A DNA stretch of 42,851 nucleotides. Source: a virus. This document shows positions 14,770 through 23,354 of the stretch, one piece after another (within the stretch, counting starts at the first letter, position 1; each line of letters opens with the position of its first letter). The translations under genes and the position numbers were made by a program. The stretch lies in the IMG/VR virus record IMGVR_UViG_3300040806_001314, positions 1-42,851 of that record. One strand, given 5' to 3'. The notes under the pieces were generated by a model that was not told the origin of the DNA, searched no databases, and saw only the letters and a list, made by a program, of their open reading frames with translations.

Positions 14770-17372
14770 TGAGCAACATAGATACATCATCTTTATATTT
14801 TTTAGCAACCTCAGGGGCAGCTAGTGATGGTTTCGCACATACCGTTAAGCCACTTGATGGTGCTGGTGACTTTAATGTAGTTCGTGGAAGTGGATTTCCA
14901 GCAACAAGGGTGGATGATAGCGGATATATATCTAAGTTTATGCTTAACCAGTTGTTGCGATCAAATACTTTTGATAACAGTGTTTCTTGGACTACTGGCT
15001 CTGATGCTACATTGTCTAGTTTATCTGATTATTGGATTTTTTCTTGTATTGGCACCTCGTTAAATGGTAAGCTTGAACAGTTGATAACAACAGATGGAGA
15101 AAGAAGATTGTACGTTCATGCTAAGCAAGGAACATTAAGTTACATTACACTAGCAGTTATATCTCCTACAAATGGCACTATATACGCGACATTTGACTTG
15201 AGTACCGGTAATCCAACAGATAGTTACACTGATGGTGCTTATGGTAGAACCATGGAGGATAAAGGTGACGGTTGGTATAGGTGTTCGTTTGTTGTTGCTA
15301 CAGATATAACAGCTATAAGGTTTTATATTAGTGCTATTGATGGCGATTTTGGAACAACAGATGGAACTGTATTTATAAAAAAATCTATGATGTCAATAGG
15401 TAGTGGTATATATGAAGATATAACTACTACAACAAATCAAGACCCACTAAACAACAACACACCTAGATACGATTTCATTGACAATTGTGGCACATTACTT
15501 TTAGAAAGAGAGAGTGAGAATTTATTATACGACTCTAATAATTTTGATTTTGAGTGGCTTAATCAAGATTTAAGTGCTACTCAACTTGCTAATGCAAGTC
15601 CAGAAAACCAGAACAATGCTGTACGTTTAGTTGTAGGTAATAACAACTCTAATCATTCTGTATTTGCTAAAGCTGTTCAACTTATAGATGGAGAAAACTT
15701 TTCTTTTGCCGTGTATGTAAAGTACAATAATGTTAAATATGTTAGGCTAAAGATCGTTAGTAACGATGGTAACTTTACAGAGCTTTTTGGAGCCACGTTT
15801 GATATAGTTGAAAAATCTGTCATTGACAAAACAAACGCTACAGGTAGGTTTGCGTTAGCTGTAGGGAGTTATGATAGAATTGTTTTAAATGGGTTGATTA
15901 CAAGCACCGCTAATTACAGAGCTGCTATTTATCTACTAGATGAAGACAGGAATGAAGTGTGGCAAGGATCTGGAGAAAACAATTACTTTTATGAGGCTAC
16001 TTTAGAAAACAAAAAACAACCTACAAGTGTAATACCAAGATCAGGTGCTAGCATTTCTAGACCAATAGAACACATAGAACTGCTAAACAGTGATTTATTT
16101 GGAGGTGATGGATATATTTATGCGGAAGTAATGTCTACCGAGCCAGACTCTTCAACAGAATTCAACTCTATAAGTATAAGTAGAAATAACGCTATTGATG
16201 ACAGGGTTTTTATATACTTCAAAAATGACGGAACTATTAATACAGAGGTTAGAGTTTCAAATAACAACTTGTTCACCACGAACTCAACAATGACACCAGG
16301 CTACTCGTATGGAACTTTTGATAAGTTTTACAAGATAGGTGTTAAGTATTGGAGCGGTGATTACTACGCTGCTGTAGATGGCGCTATAACGATATCTAGT
16401 AGTAGCACCGTGCAAATGCCTGAGCTTGATGACTTTAGATCAGCTAGTAATAACCCAACTGGTTACAACTTATACTTTAGTGGAAGAATAAAAAGATTGT
16501 TTTTCAACAGACATGAAGATTTTTCAATGCCTGATAGTATTATACTAACAAAAGTAGAAAAAGTGTTTGCTATGATCGGTCCATCTTCAATATTTTATGG
16601 TGGTCTGAGGGATGGAGATTTGGGAAGCGAGCAAAATATAAATAATTTAGACTCTTGGTCTAAGCTTAATATATTTCCAAACTTTAGCATATATAATTAT
16701 GGTATCAATAGAACTAGATTTAACCAGCAGATAAGCCTAATACTTGATGACAATAGTCAGCCAGTAGGGCCAGAAGGTTGGAATACTAGAAGGACTGATG
16801 AAGGCGGCAATTTTGAAAACTTGACGGTTCCCAAGACAGTAGGATTCTATGACCTTAAACCTGACGTTGTACTAACTAGCGGTGGCACTATTCAACGCCT
16901 TGATTTTATTGTTGGTACATCTACAACGGAGGAGATAGAAACTCAAGAAGGAATAGTGAAAAATAATTTAAGAAAACTATTAAACTATAACATAAGCCAA
17001 GGTATCCTTACTATAGTTCAGAAGACACACAACATAGGACAGTATTATAGCGGTAGTTTTGTTCCTTCTAATGTATACGCATCAGCAGAGGTTGTTAGAG
17101 GTTGGCAACAGTCCGTTGTTGATGAGTACACAGGTGCCAGCGCTGAATTAATAGCTGTTATAGATATGAAAGATATTTTAAACGATAGCGATACAAGCCA
17201 GTCTAGTGCGGCAGGTTCTAATACAAACTCAGGATACACGGGTCAGCAATACTTACAATCTGATCAACAGCATTGGAATGAAGTTGGATATGCTAAGATA
17301 GCTGAAGCAGTGTACGATATACTAGAAGAAAAAATGCCTAGTGCGCTTAAATCAACAAATACATATCCATAA
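14769..17372 (+). CDS. Tail protein with CBM-like domains and SGNH-hydrolase-like end
   Basis: 867 residues. Two related carbohydrate-binding-like sandwiches: one from about residue 55 (LLRSNTFDNSVSWTTGSD) and one from about 235 (ENLLYDSNNFDFEWLNQD); a LamG-like part follows near 430-585. From residue 597 the sequence resembles SGNH/GDSL esterases: AMIGPSSIF (S606 or S607 replaces the GDS block), NYGINR (block II-like), PDVVLTSGGTIQ at 698-709 (GxND position, but Asn missing), and a clean block V, D832-QQ-H835-W followed by NEVGYAKIAE. If active it would de-esterify or deacetylate host capsule or exopolysaccharide. The missing Asn makes catalysis uncertain. Confidence 0.72.
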   Translation: MSNIDTSSLYFLATSGAASDGFAHTVKPLDGAGDFNVVRGSGFPATRVDDSGYISKFMLNQLLRSNTFDNSVSWTTGSDATLSSLSDYWIFSCIGTSLNGKLEQLITTDGERRLYVHAKQGTLSYITLAVISPTNGTIYATFDLSTGNPTDSYTDGAYGRTMEDKGDGWYRCSFVVATDITAIRFYISAIDGDFGTTDGTVFIKKSMMSIGSGIYEDITTTTNQDPLNNNTPRYDFIDNCGTLLLERESENLLYDSNNFDFEWLNQDLSATQLANASPENQNNAVRLVVGNNNSNHSVFAKAVQLIDGENFSFAVYVKYNNVKYVRLKIVSNDGNFTELFGATFDIVEKSVIDKTNATGRFALAVGSYDRIVLNGLITSTANYRAAIYLLDEDRNEVWQGSGENNYFYEATLENKKQPTSVIPRSGASISRPIEHIELLNSDLFGGDGYIYAEVMSTEPDSSTEFNSISISRNNAIDDRVFIYFKNDGTINTEVRVSNNNLFTTNSTMTPGYSYGTFDKFYKIGVKYWSGDYYAAVDGAITISSSSTVQMPELDDFRSASNNPTGYNLYFSGRIKRLFFNRHEDFSMPDSIILTKVEKVFAMIGPSSIFYGGLRDGDLGSEQNINNLDSWSKLNIFPNFSIYNYGINRTRFNQQISLILDDNSQPVGPEGWNTRRTDEGGNFENLTVPKTVGFYDLKPDVVLTSGGTIQRLDFIVGTSTTEEIETQEGIVKNNLRKLLNYNISQGILTIVQKTHNIGQYYSGSFVPSNVYASAEVVRGWQQSVVDEYTGASAELIAVIDMKDILNDSDTSQSSAAGSNTNSGYTGQQYLQSDQQHWNEVGYAKIAEAVYDILEEKMPSALKSTNTYP

Positions 17373-17378
17373 TTATTA

Positions 17379-17386
17379 TACATTTG
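17379..17386 (+). promoter_or_regulatory. Bacteroidota-type promoter -7 box (TACATTTG)
   Basis: TACATTTG fits TAnnTTTG and falls in the 32-nt gap between the adsorption cassette and the first gene of the packaging operon (ATG 17405). A/T-rich sequence follows. The upstream -33 element is not clear because that region codes for the end of the preceding protein. It would give the packaging/capsid genes their own transcription start. Confidence 0.5.
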
Positions 17387-17404
17387 AGTTAAAATTAAAT
17401 TAAA

Positions 17405-17641
17405 ATGGCAAAAGCAAAGAAAATTACAAAAGAAGAATTGCAAGAGTTAACAAGTGTAATAAACAATGTTAACCAAATTAAAATCTCTATCGCTGACGTA
17501 GAACAACAAAAACTACAATTGTTCAGCGTTTTACAGCAACACCAGGAAAAACTAAAAGAACAACAGTCTGCTATTGAGGAAAAATACGGTGAGGTTACTT
17601 TAGATTTATCAGATGGTAGTATAGTTCCTGAAGATGAATAA
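17405..17641 (+). CDS. Small coiled-coil protein of the packaging operon
   Basis: 78 residues, Lys/Glu/Gln-rich, with a helical heptad-like stretch from about 8 to 62 (LQELTSVINNVNQIKISIAD; KLQLFSVLQQHQEKLKEQQS) and an acidic end (YGEVTLDLSDGSIVPEDE). No known domain is evident. It is the first gene after the promoter-like box and overlaps the next gene by 8 nt. Similar small coiled-coil proteins precede terminase genes in related marine phages as I recall. It may be an assembly factor; function unknown. Confidence 0.7.
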   Translation: MAKAKKITKEELQELTSVINNVNQIKISIADVEQQKLQLFSVLQQHQEKLKEQQSAIEEKYGEVTLDLSDGSIVPEDE

Positions 17642-17855
17642 CCTTATAAGAAAAATAACTATTGGTAGAGACTACAAAAATGAAGCCATGCACTACTCTG
17701 TTGGACAGGAAGTCTACGGTGGGCATGTTATAGATAGTATAGTAGAGCTTGAAGATAAGTTTAGTATATATATCAAAAAAGGTAGCAACGTTTTGCCTTG
17801 GAAAGACTTTAACAAAAACATGGGTGTTGCTGTTGAATATAACCTTGAGTACTAA
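17634..17855 (+). CDS. Small conserved phage protein
   Basis: 73 residues: MNNLIRKITIGRDYKNEAMH, a compact beta-rich core (VGQEVYGGHVIDSIVELEDK, FSIYIKKG) and a Trp-containing end (VLPWKDFNKNMGVAVEYNLEY). It overlaps its upstream neighbour by 8 nt and shares a TAATG junction with the next gene. I do not recognise a characterised family. Its fixed place next to the GroES-like and terminase genes suggests a part in packaging or head assembly. Confidence 0.7.
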   Translation: MNNLIRKITIGRDYKNEAMHYSVGQEVYGGHVIDSIVELEDKFSIYIKKGSNVLPWKDFNKNMGVAVEYNLEY

Positions 17856-18451
17856 TGAAGTCTATATTTGATTTTGTTGTAAAGCCATTAGGTGGTAGAT
17901 CTAAAAACAAAAAGAAAATAGGTGAAAAGCAGCTTATACTAAACACGGATCTTCAAGATCATAGATACGTGAATAGAATAGGTGTTGTTGTAAGCGTTCC
18001 TGTAGAAAACGATACAGGTGTAGAAATAGGTGATCAGGTTATTGTTCACCATAATGTTTTTAGAAGGTTTTATGACGTTAAGGGTAGAGAGAAAAATAGT
18101 AGAAGCTATTTTAAAGAGGATACCTATTTGTGCGCTAAAGACCAAGTTTACATGTATAAGAGAGACGATGTTTGGAAACCTTTAAATGGTTATTGCTTTG
18201 TTAAACCTATACAGTCTACAGATAAATGGACTATAGAAAACGAAAAGCCTTTTACAGGTGTTATAAAAATGCTTGGAAAAGATCTTTCTAAATTTGGTTT
18301 AAAAATAGGAAACCTAGTTGGCTTTACACCTAGAAGCGAGTATGAGTTTGTTATTGGTGATCAAAGGATGTATAGGGTTTTATCAAAAAACGTGAATATA
18401 GATTATGGACATAAAGGAAACGAAAAGGAATATAATCCTAGCTGGACATAA
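17855..18451 (+). CDS. Tandem GroES-like barrel protein
   Basis: 198 residues that read as two GroES-like barrels in tandem. The first (about 5-100) has LILNTDLQDHRYVNRIGVVV followed by GVEIGDQVIVHHNVFRRFYD and ends DQVYMYKR. The second (about 108-190) has NGYCFVKPI, GVIKMLGKDLSKFGLKIGN, then YEFVIGDQRMYRVLSKNVNI. The GxVxxV...xxGDxV...YxVxxxxI pattern is that of Hsp10. No clear GroES mobile loop is visible, so it may not cap GroEL. It could be a capsid-specific co-chaperonin, comparable in idea to T4 gp31, or a structural protein with that fold. It overlaps the next gene by 47 nt. Confidence 0.65.
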   Translation: MKSIFDFVVKPLGGRSKNKKKIGEKQLILNTDLQDHRYVNRIGVVVSVPVENDTGVEIGDQVIVHHNVFRRFYDVKGREKNSRSYFKEDTYLCAKDQVYMYKRDDVWKPLNGYCFVKPIQSTDKWTIENEKPFTGVIKMLGKDLSKFGLKIGNLVGFTPRSEYEFVIGDQRMYRVLSKNVNIDYGHKGNEKEYNPSWT

Positions 18452-18683
18452 AGCTGTTGAAGAACTTATTAAAGTTGCTGAAGAAAAAATAATAACCCAC
18501 TCAGAAGACGATGTTTCTGCAGATAGGTTAAAGAATGCTGCGGCGACAAAAAAGCTAGCTATATTTGATGCTTTTGAAATATTAAACCGTATTAACGAAG
18601 AAGAAGCTATGCTTGAAAACAAGCCAAAAGAAGAAACTCAAACAAAAGCATTTAGTGGTTTCGCTGAAAGAAGATCTAAGTAA
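18405..18683 (+). CDS. Putative small terminase subunit
   Basis: 92 residues, almost wholly helical (NIILAGHKAVEELIKVAEEK; DRLKNAAATKKLAIFDAFEI), with an acidic and basic tail ending FAERRSK. It ends in a TAATG overlap with the large terminase gene. Position, size and helical make-up fit a TerS-type DNA-recognition protein, but no HTH is obvious and no homologue was checked. The 47-nt overlap with the preceding gene is the longest true overlap in this operon apart from the nested ORF. Confidence 0.55.
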   Translation: MDIKETKRNIILAGHKAVEELIKVAEEKIITHSEDDVSADRLKNAAATKKLAIFDAFEILNRINEEEAMLENKPKEETQTKAFSGFAERRSK

Positions 18684-20902
18684 TGTACGAACAGAGTCTG
18701 TATAGCATAATAAAACCGATTAAAGATAGCACTATTAAAAGATACAATAGGGCTAAAAAATGGAAGTACGGTTACAATAAAGAATTTGATTTTATTGTGA
18801 TTAGTAGATCTGGGCAGATTGGTGATATATACCAAATACAGAACTTAAAAATTGCTTTACCTAAACAGAGCAATGTTCATGAGTTCACTGAAAAAAAGTG
18901 GACACCTTTTGATTATCCCAAAGAGCTCAAGAGAATAAAAAGTGTTTTTGAATGGAAAGAATATCCAGACAATTTCAAAGAAAACTGGGAACACTACATC
19001 GATGAAGAGTTTAATAGAAGGGAGAATGGGTTTTGGTTTAAAAACAACAATGTACCTGTGTATATCACTGGTACTCATTACATGTACCTGCAATGGTCAA
19101 AAATTGATGTTGGAAAACCAGAGTATAGAGACGCGAATAGACTCTTCTTTATATTTTGGGAAGCCTGCAAAGCTGATACTAGATGCTACGGAATGTGCTA
19201 CCTCAAGAATAGACGGAGTGGGTTTTCATTCATGGCATCCGGTGAAACTGTCAACATGGCAACAATATCAAGTGACGCCAGATTTGGTATCTTATCAAAA
19301 ACAGGTGCTGATGCCAAAAAGATGTTTACCGACAAAGTTGTACCCATCTCAGTTAACTATCCGTTTTTCTTCAAACCTATCCAGGACGGTATGGATCGGC
19401 CAAAAACCGAACTTGCTTATAGAGTTCCAGCTTCTAAGCTCACTAGAAAATCCATACAATCGCAAGAAAAACAAATAGAGCTTGAAGGTCTTGATACCAC
19501 TATTGACTGGAAAAACACCGGTGATAACTCGTATGATGGTGAAAAGTTAAAATTACTAGTTCACGACGAGAGTGGTAAATGGGAAAGACCTGATAACATA
19601 CTCAATAACTGGCGTGTTACTAAAACATGTCTTAGGCTTGGTTCTCGTATTATAGGTAAATGCATGATGGGATCAACATCTAACGCTTTAGACAAAGGCG
19701 GTGATAATTTTAAAAAGCTATACTACGACTCTGATGTTACGCAAAGGAATAAAAACGGGCAAACAAAATCAGGTCTGTACAGCTTGTTCATACCAATGGA
19801 ATGGAATTATGAAGGTTTCATCGATGAGTATGGCAACCCAGTATTTGAAACTCCCGATAAAGCAGTGTATGGACCACACGGGGATGAAATTGACATCGGT
19901 GTTATCGAGAACTGGGAAAATGAAGCAGAAGGGTTAAGAGGTGATCAAGATGCTCTTAATGAATTTTATAGGCAGTTTCCACGAACAGAAGAACACGCCT
20001 TTAGAGATGAGACTAAAGACAGCTTATTTAATCTAGCTAGAATATATGATCAAATAGATTTCAACGAAGGCATTGTTAGGGATGGTTTAGTTACAAGAGG
20101 TGGTTTTCACTGGAAAAACGGAGTTAAGGATACAGAGGTATTCTTTAGCCCAGATCCAAAAGGTAGGTTTATAATTTCTTGGGTACCAGATAAACAACTG
20201 CAAAATCGAGTGATTATAAAAAATGGGGTAAAATATCCTGGAAACGAACACATGGGCGCTTTTGGTTGTGACTCTTATGATATCAGTGGTACTGTTGATG
20301 GTAAGGGCTCTAATGGTGCTCTACACGGTTTAACAAAGTATTCCATGGAAAACGCACCACCAAATCATTTTTTTCTTGAATACGTTAGTAGACCAAAGAC
20401 TGCTGAGATATTTTTTGAAGACATTTTAAAATCTTTGGTATTTTATGGAATGCCTGTTTTAGCAGAAAACAATAAACCTAGGTTTTTGTACTTTTTAAAA
20501 CAAAGAGGTTATAGAGGTTTCTCTATGAACAGGCCTGATAAAGTTTGGAACAAGCTATCTGTAACTGAAAAAGAGATAGGTGGTATACCAAACTCTAGTG
20601 AGGATATAAAGCAAGCACACGCTGCTGCTATTGAGACATACATAGAAACATACGTAGGTCAAGTTAATGATGGTGAGTATGGTAACATGTATATGAACCG
20701 AACTTTGAACGATTGGAGTAGGTTTAATATAAACAAGAGAACTAAGTTTGACGCTAGTATTAGCTCTGGCTTAGCAATAATGGCTTGTAACAGGCATTTG
20801 TATAAACCTGTTGCAGAAAGAACAACTAAAAGTATAAACTTTGGTTTTGCTAAATATAAAAACAGCGGTAGCAAATCGCAGATAATAGAAAATTATGGCT
20901 GA
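18683..20902 (+). CDS. terL: Terminase large subunit
   Basis: 739 residues, long for TerL because of an N-terminal extension of about 120 residues. ATPase motifs: a degenerate Walker A-like KNRRSGFS at 175-182, Walker B LLVHDE with D295 and E296, and the coupling motif GSTSN at 330-334. The C-terminal RNase H-like nuclease begins AFGCDSYDISG with D530 as first metal ligand. This enzyme drives genome packaging into the procapsid through the portal and cuts concatemers. Its order TerS-like, TerL, portal is standard. The Walker A resembles that of TerL proteins from Bacteroidota phages, including crAss-like ones (remembered pattern). It overlaps the portal gene by 8 nt. Confidence 0.92.
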   Translation: MYEQSLYSIIKPIKDSTIKRYNRAKKWKYGYNKEFDFIVISRSGQIGDIYQIQNLKIALPKQSNVHEFTEKKWTPFDYPKELKRIKSVFEWKEYPDNFKENWEHYIDEEFNRRENGFWFKNNNVPVYITGTHYMYLQWSKIDVGKPEYRDANRLFFIFWEACKADTRCYGMCYLKNRRSGFSFMASGETVNMATISSDARFGILSKTGADAKKMFTDKVVPISVNYPFFFKPIQDGMDRPKTELAYRVPASKLTRKSIQSQEKQIELEGLDTTIDWKNTGDNSYDGEKLKLLVHDESGKWERPDNILNNWRVTKTCLRLGSRIIGKCMMGSTSNALDKGGDNFKKLYYDSDVTQRNKNGQTKSGLYSLFIPMEWNYEGFIDEYGNPVFETPDKAVYGPHGDEIDIGVIENWENEAEGLRGDQDALNEFYRQFPRTEEHAFRDETKDSLFNLARIYDQIDFNEGIVRDGLVTRGGFHWKNGVKDTEVFFSPDPKGRFIISWVPDKQLQNRVIIKNGVKYPGNEHMGAFGCDSYDISGTVDGKGSNGALHGLTKYSMENAPPNHFFLEYVSRPKTAEIFFEDILKSLVFYGMPVLAENNKPRFLYFLKQRGYRGFSMNRPDKVWNKLSVTEKEIGGIPNSSEDIKQAHAAAIETYIETYVGQVNDGEYGNMYMNRTLNDWSRFNINKRTKFDASISSGLAIMACNRHLYKPVAERTTKSINFGFAKYKNSGSKSQIIENYG

Positions 20903-23318
20903 GTCAGTTATAAAGAGTTATTTTCCTAGTCAAGTAGCTAGTGATCAAGAAAAACTAAGTCTAGAGTATGGGCTTAAAGTAGGTAAAGCTATCGAGGATG
21001 AATGGTTTAAAAGAGATGGTGGTGTTTACAGATTTCACAGTAACCAAGAAACCTTTCACACTCGTAGGCAATACGCTAGAGGAGAACAGTCAATACAGAA
21101 ATACAAAGATGAACTTTCTATAAATGGTGATTTGTCTTACTTAAACCTAGACTGGAAACCTGTACCTATTATACCTAAATTCGTGGATATCGTAGTAAAC
21201 GGTATTTCTGAAAGAACGTATGATGTAAAAGCTTTTTCTCAAGATCCTTTTGGTATTGAAAAAAGAACTAAATACATGGAGTCAATACTAAGAGATATGC
21301 AAACTAAGCAGATAAGCGATTTTGCAGAACAAGCTTTTGGTATTAGTATGTATGAAAACCCAAAACAGAGTTTACCAGAAAACCAGGAAGAGCTAGAGCT
21401 CCACATGCAGCTTTCTTACAAGCAATCTATAGAGATAGCGGAAGAACAAGCTATAGCTACAATACTGGAAGATAACAAGTACGAAAACATTAGAAAAAGA
21501 CTTAACTACGACTTAACAGTTTTAGGTATGGCTTGTGTAAAAAACACATTCAATACGTCTGAAGGTATAAAAGTAGAGTATGTTGATCCAGCGGCTTTAG
21601 TTTATTCTTTCTCCGAGTCACCTTATTTTGATGATATATACTACGTGGGTGAAGTTAAAAACGTACCTGTAAACGAGCTTAAAAAACAGTTTCCAGAATT
21701 AGAAAATGATCAACTAGATGAGATACTTAAGAAAAGTATACATGATAGAGGACATTATAGTAACTCACCTAGAAACAACCACACTGTAGATATAAACACA
21801 GCTCAAGTTTTGTATTTTAACTACAAGACATACATGAACGAGGTTTATAAATTAAAAGAAACAGGTAGTGGTGCAAGCAAGATTATACTTAAAGATGATC
21901 AGTTTAACCCACCACAAGATTTAGAAACAAGGTTTGGTAAAATTTCAAGATCATTAGAGGTAGTTTATGAAGGTGCACTTATTCTTGGTACAGACATTAT
22001 GTTAAAGTGGGAACTTTCTAAAAACATGATGAGACCTAAAAGTGACGACACTAAGGTTAAAATGAACTACAACATGGTAGCTCCACGCATGTATCAGGGT
22101 CGTATCGAGTCTCTAGTATCAAGGATTACTAGTTTTGCTGATATGATACAGCTTACACACCTAAAACTACAACAAGTGTTGACACGTATGGTGCCAGATG
22201 GTATATACATCGATGCTGATGGTTTAGCTGAAATAGATCTTGGTAATGGTACAAACTATAATCCAGCGGAAGCACTTAATATGTTCTTCCAAACAGGTAG
22301 TATTATAGGTAGGTCATTTACATCAGAAGGTGACATTAATCCTGGTAAGATACCAATTCAAGAAGTAACGTCGGGGGCAGGAGGTCAAAAAATAGGTGCT
22401 TTAATAAACACGTATAACTATTACCTACAAATGATTCGTGATGTTACGGGTTTAAACGAAGCTCGCGATGGATCTACACCTGATAAAAATGCTTTAGTTG
22501 GAGTACAGAAGTTAGCTGCTGCTAATTCTAATACAGCTACCAGACATATTTTACAGTCTAGTCTTTTCTTAACAGCTGAACTAGCTGAGAGTTTGTCTCT
22601 TCGTATTTCAGATGTTATAGAGTTTTCTCCTACAAGAGAATCATTGATAAACAAAATAGGTGCGCATAACACTGCTGTTATTAGTGAACTTCACGACATA
22701 CACATACATGATTTTGGTATATTTATAGAACTAGCTCCTGATGAGGAAGAACAACAGTTGCTAGAAAACAATATACAAGTGGCTATAGCTCAACAAACTT
22801 TAGATATTGAAGACGCTATAGATATTAGAGAAATTAAAAACGTTAAGTTAGCTAACCAACTTTTGAAGCTGAGAAGAAGAAAGAAAAAAGAAATGGATCA
22901 GCAGATCGCTCAGCAAAACATGCAAGCTCAAGCCCAAGCAAACGCGCAAACACAACAAGCTGTTGCTCAAGCAGAGGCTCAAAAACAACAAGTCATTGCT
23001 CAAGGCAAAGCGCAGCTTGCTCAGTTACAAGCTCAGTTGGATACTCAGAAACTACAGTCTGAGGCTAAAATTAAAAAAGAGCTTATGGCTACTGAGTTTG
23101 AGTACAATATGAAGTTAAGAGGTTTAGAGTTAGAAGGTCAAAAGTCAAAAGAAAAAGAAAAAGAAGACCGAAAAGACAAAAGAACTAAAATACAAGCCTC
23201 TCAGCAAAGCGAATTAATTAATCAAAGACAAAACAATAAACCACCAAAAGATTTTGAATCATCTGGTAATGATACTCTTAACGGTAATTTTGGATTAGGT
23301 TATTTTGAACCTAGGTAA
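20895..23318 (+). CDS. Portal protein
   Basis: 807 residues. The N-terminal half has portal-like features (GLKVGKAIEDEWFKRDGGVY; NGISERTYDVKAFSQDP), and the core contains RDVTGLNEARDGSTPDKNAL and VGVQKLAAANSN, which I associate with long portals of short-tailed phages. From about residue 665 a Gln/Ala-rich coiled coil (QANAQTQQAVAQAEAQKQQV) passes into a Lys/Glu-rich helix and a disordered tail. The portal is the dodecameric ring through which DNA enters and leaves; the long helical end fits a barrel reaching into the capsid (inference). Placement after TerL supports the call. Confidence 0.88.
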   Translation: MAESVIKSYFPSQVASDQEKLSLEYGLKVGKAIEDEWFKRDGGVYRFHSNQETFHTRRQYARGEQSIQKYKDELSINGDLSYLNLDWKPVPIIPKFVDIVVNGISERTYDVKAFSQDPFGIEKRTKYMESILRDMQTKQISDFAEQAFGISMYENPKQSLPENQEELELHMQLSYKQSIEIAEEQAIATILEDNKYENIRKRLNYDLTVLGMACVKNTFNTSEGIKVEYVDPAALVYSFSESPYFDDIYYVGEVKNVPVNELKKQFPELENDQLDEILKKSIHDRGHYSNSPRNNHTVDINTAQVLYFNYKTYMNEVYKLKETGSGASKIILKDDQFNPPQDLETRFGKISRSLEVVYEGALILGTDIMLKWELSKNMMRPKSDDTKVKMNYNMVAPRMYQGRIESLVSRITSFADMIQLTHLKLQQVLTRMVPDGIYIDADGLAEIDLGNGTNYNPAEALNMFFQTGSIIGRSFTSEGDINPGKIPIQEVTSGAGGQKIGALINTYNYYLQMIRDVTGLNEARDGSTPDKNALVGVQKLAAANSNTATRHILQSSLFLTAELAESLSLRISDVIEFSPTRESLINKIGAHNTAVISELHDIHIHDFGIFIELAPDEEEQQLLENNIQVAIAQQTLDIEDAIDIREIKNVKLANQLLKLRRRKKKEMDQQIAQQNMQAQAQANAQTQQAVAQAEAQKQQVIAQGKAQLAQLQAQLDTQKLQSEAKIKKELMATEFEYNMKLRGLELEGQKSKEKEKEDRKDKRTKIQASQQSELINQRQNNKPPKDFESSGNDTLNGNFGLGYFEPR

Positions 23319-23354
23319 TATAAATTATAGTATCCTTTAATATTTTATTTTAAC

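Noticed and set aside
18942-19478. 178-codon forward ORF inside the terminase gene
   Set aside because: It lies over strongly conserved TerL ATPase sequence, its product has no coherent pattern and the local base composition is ordinary, unlike the nested ORF at 23458.
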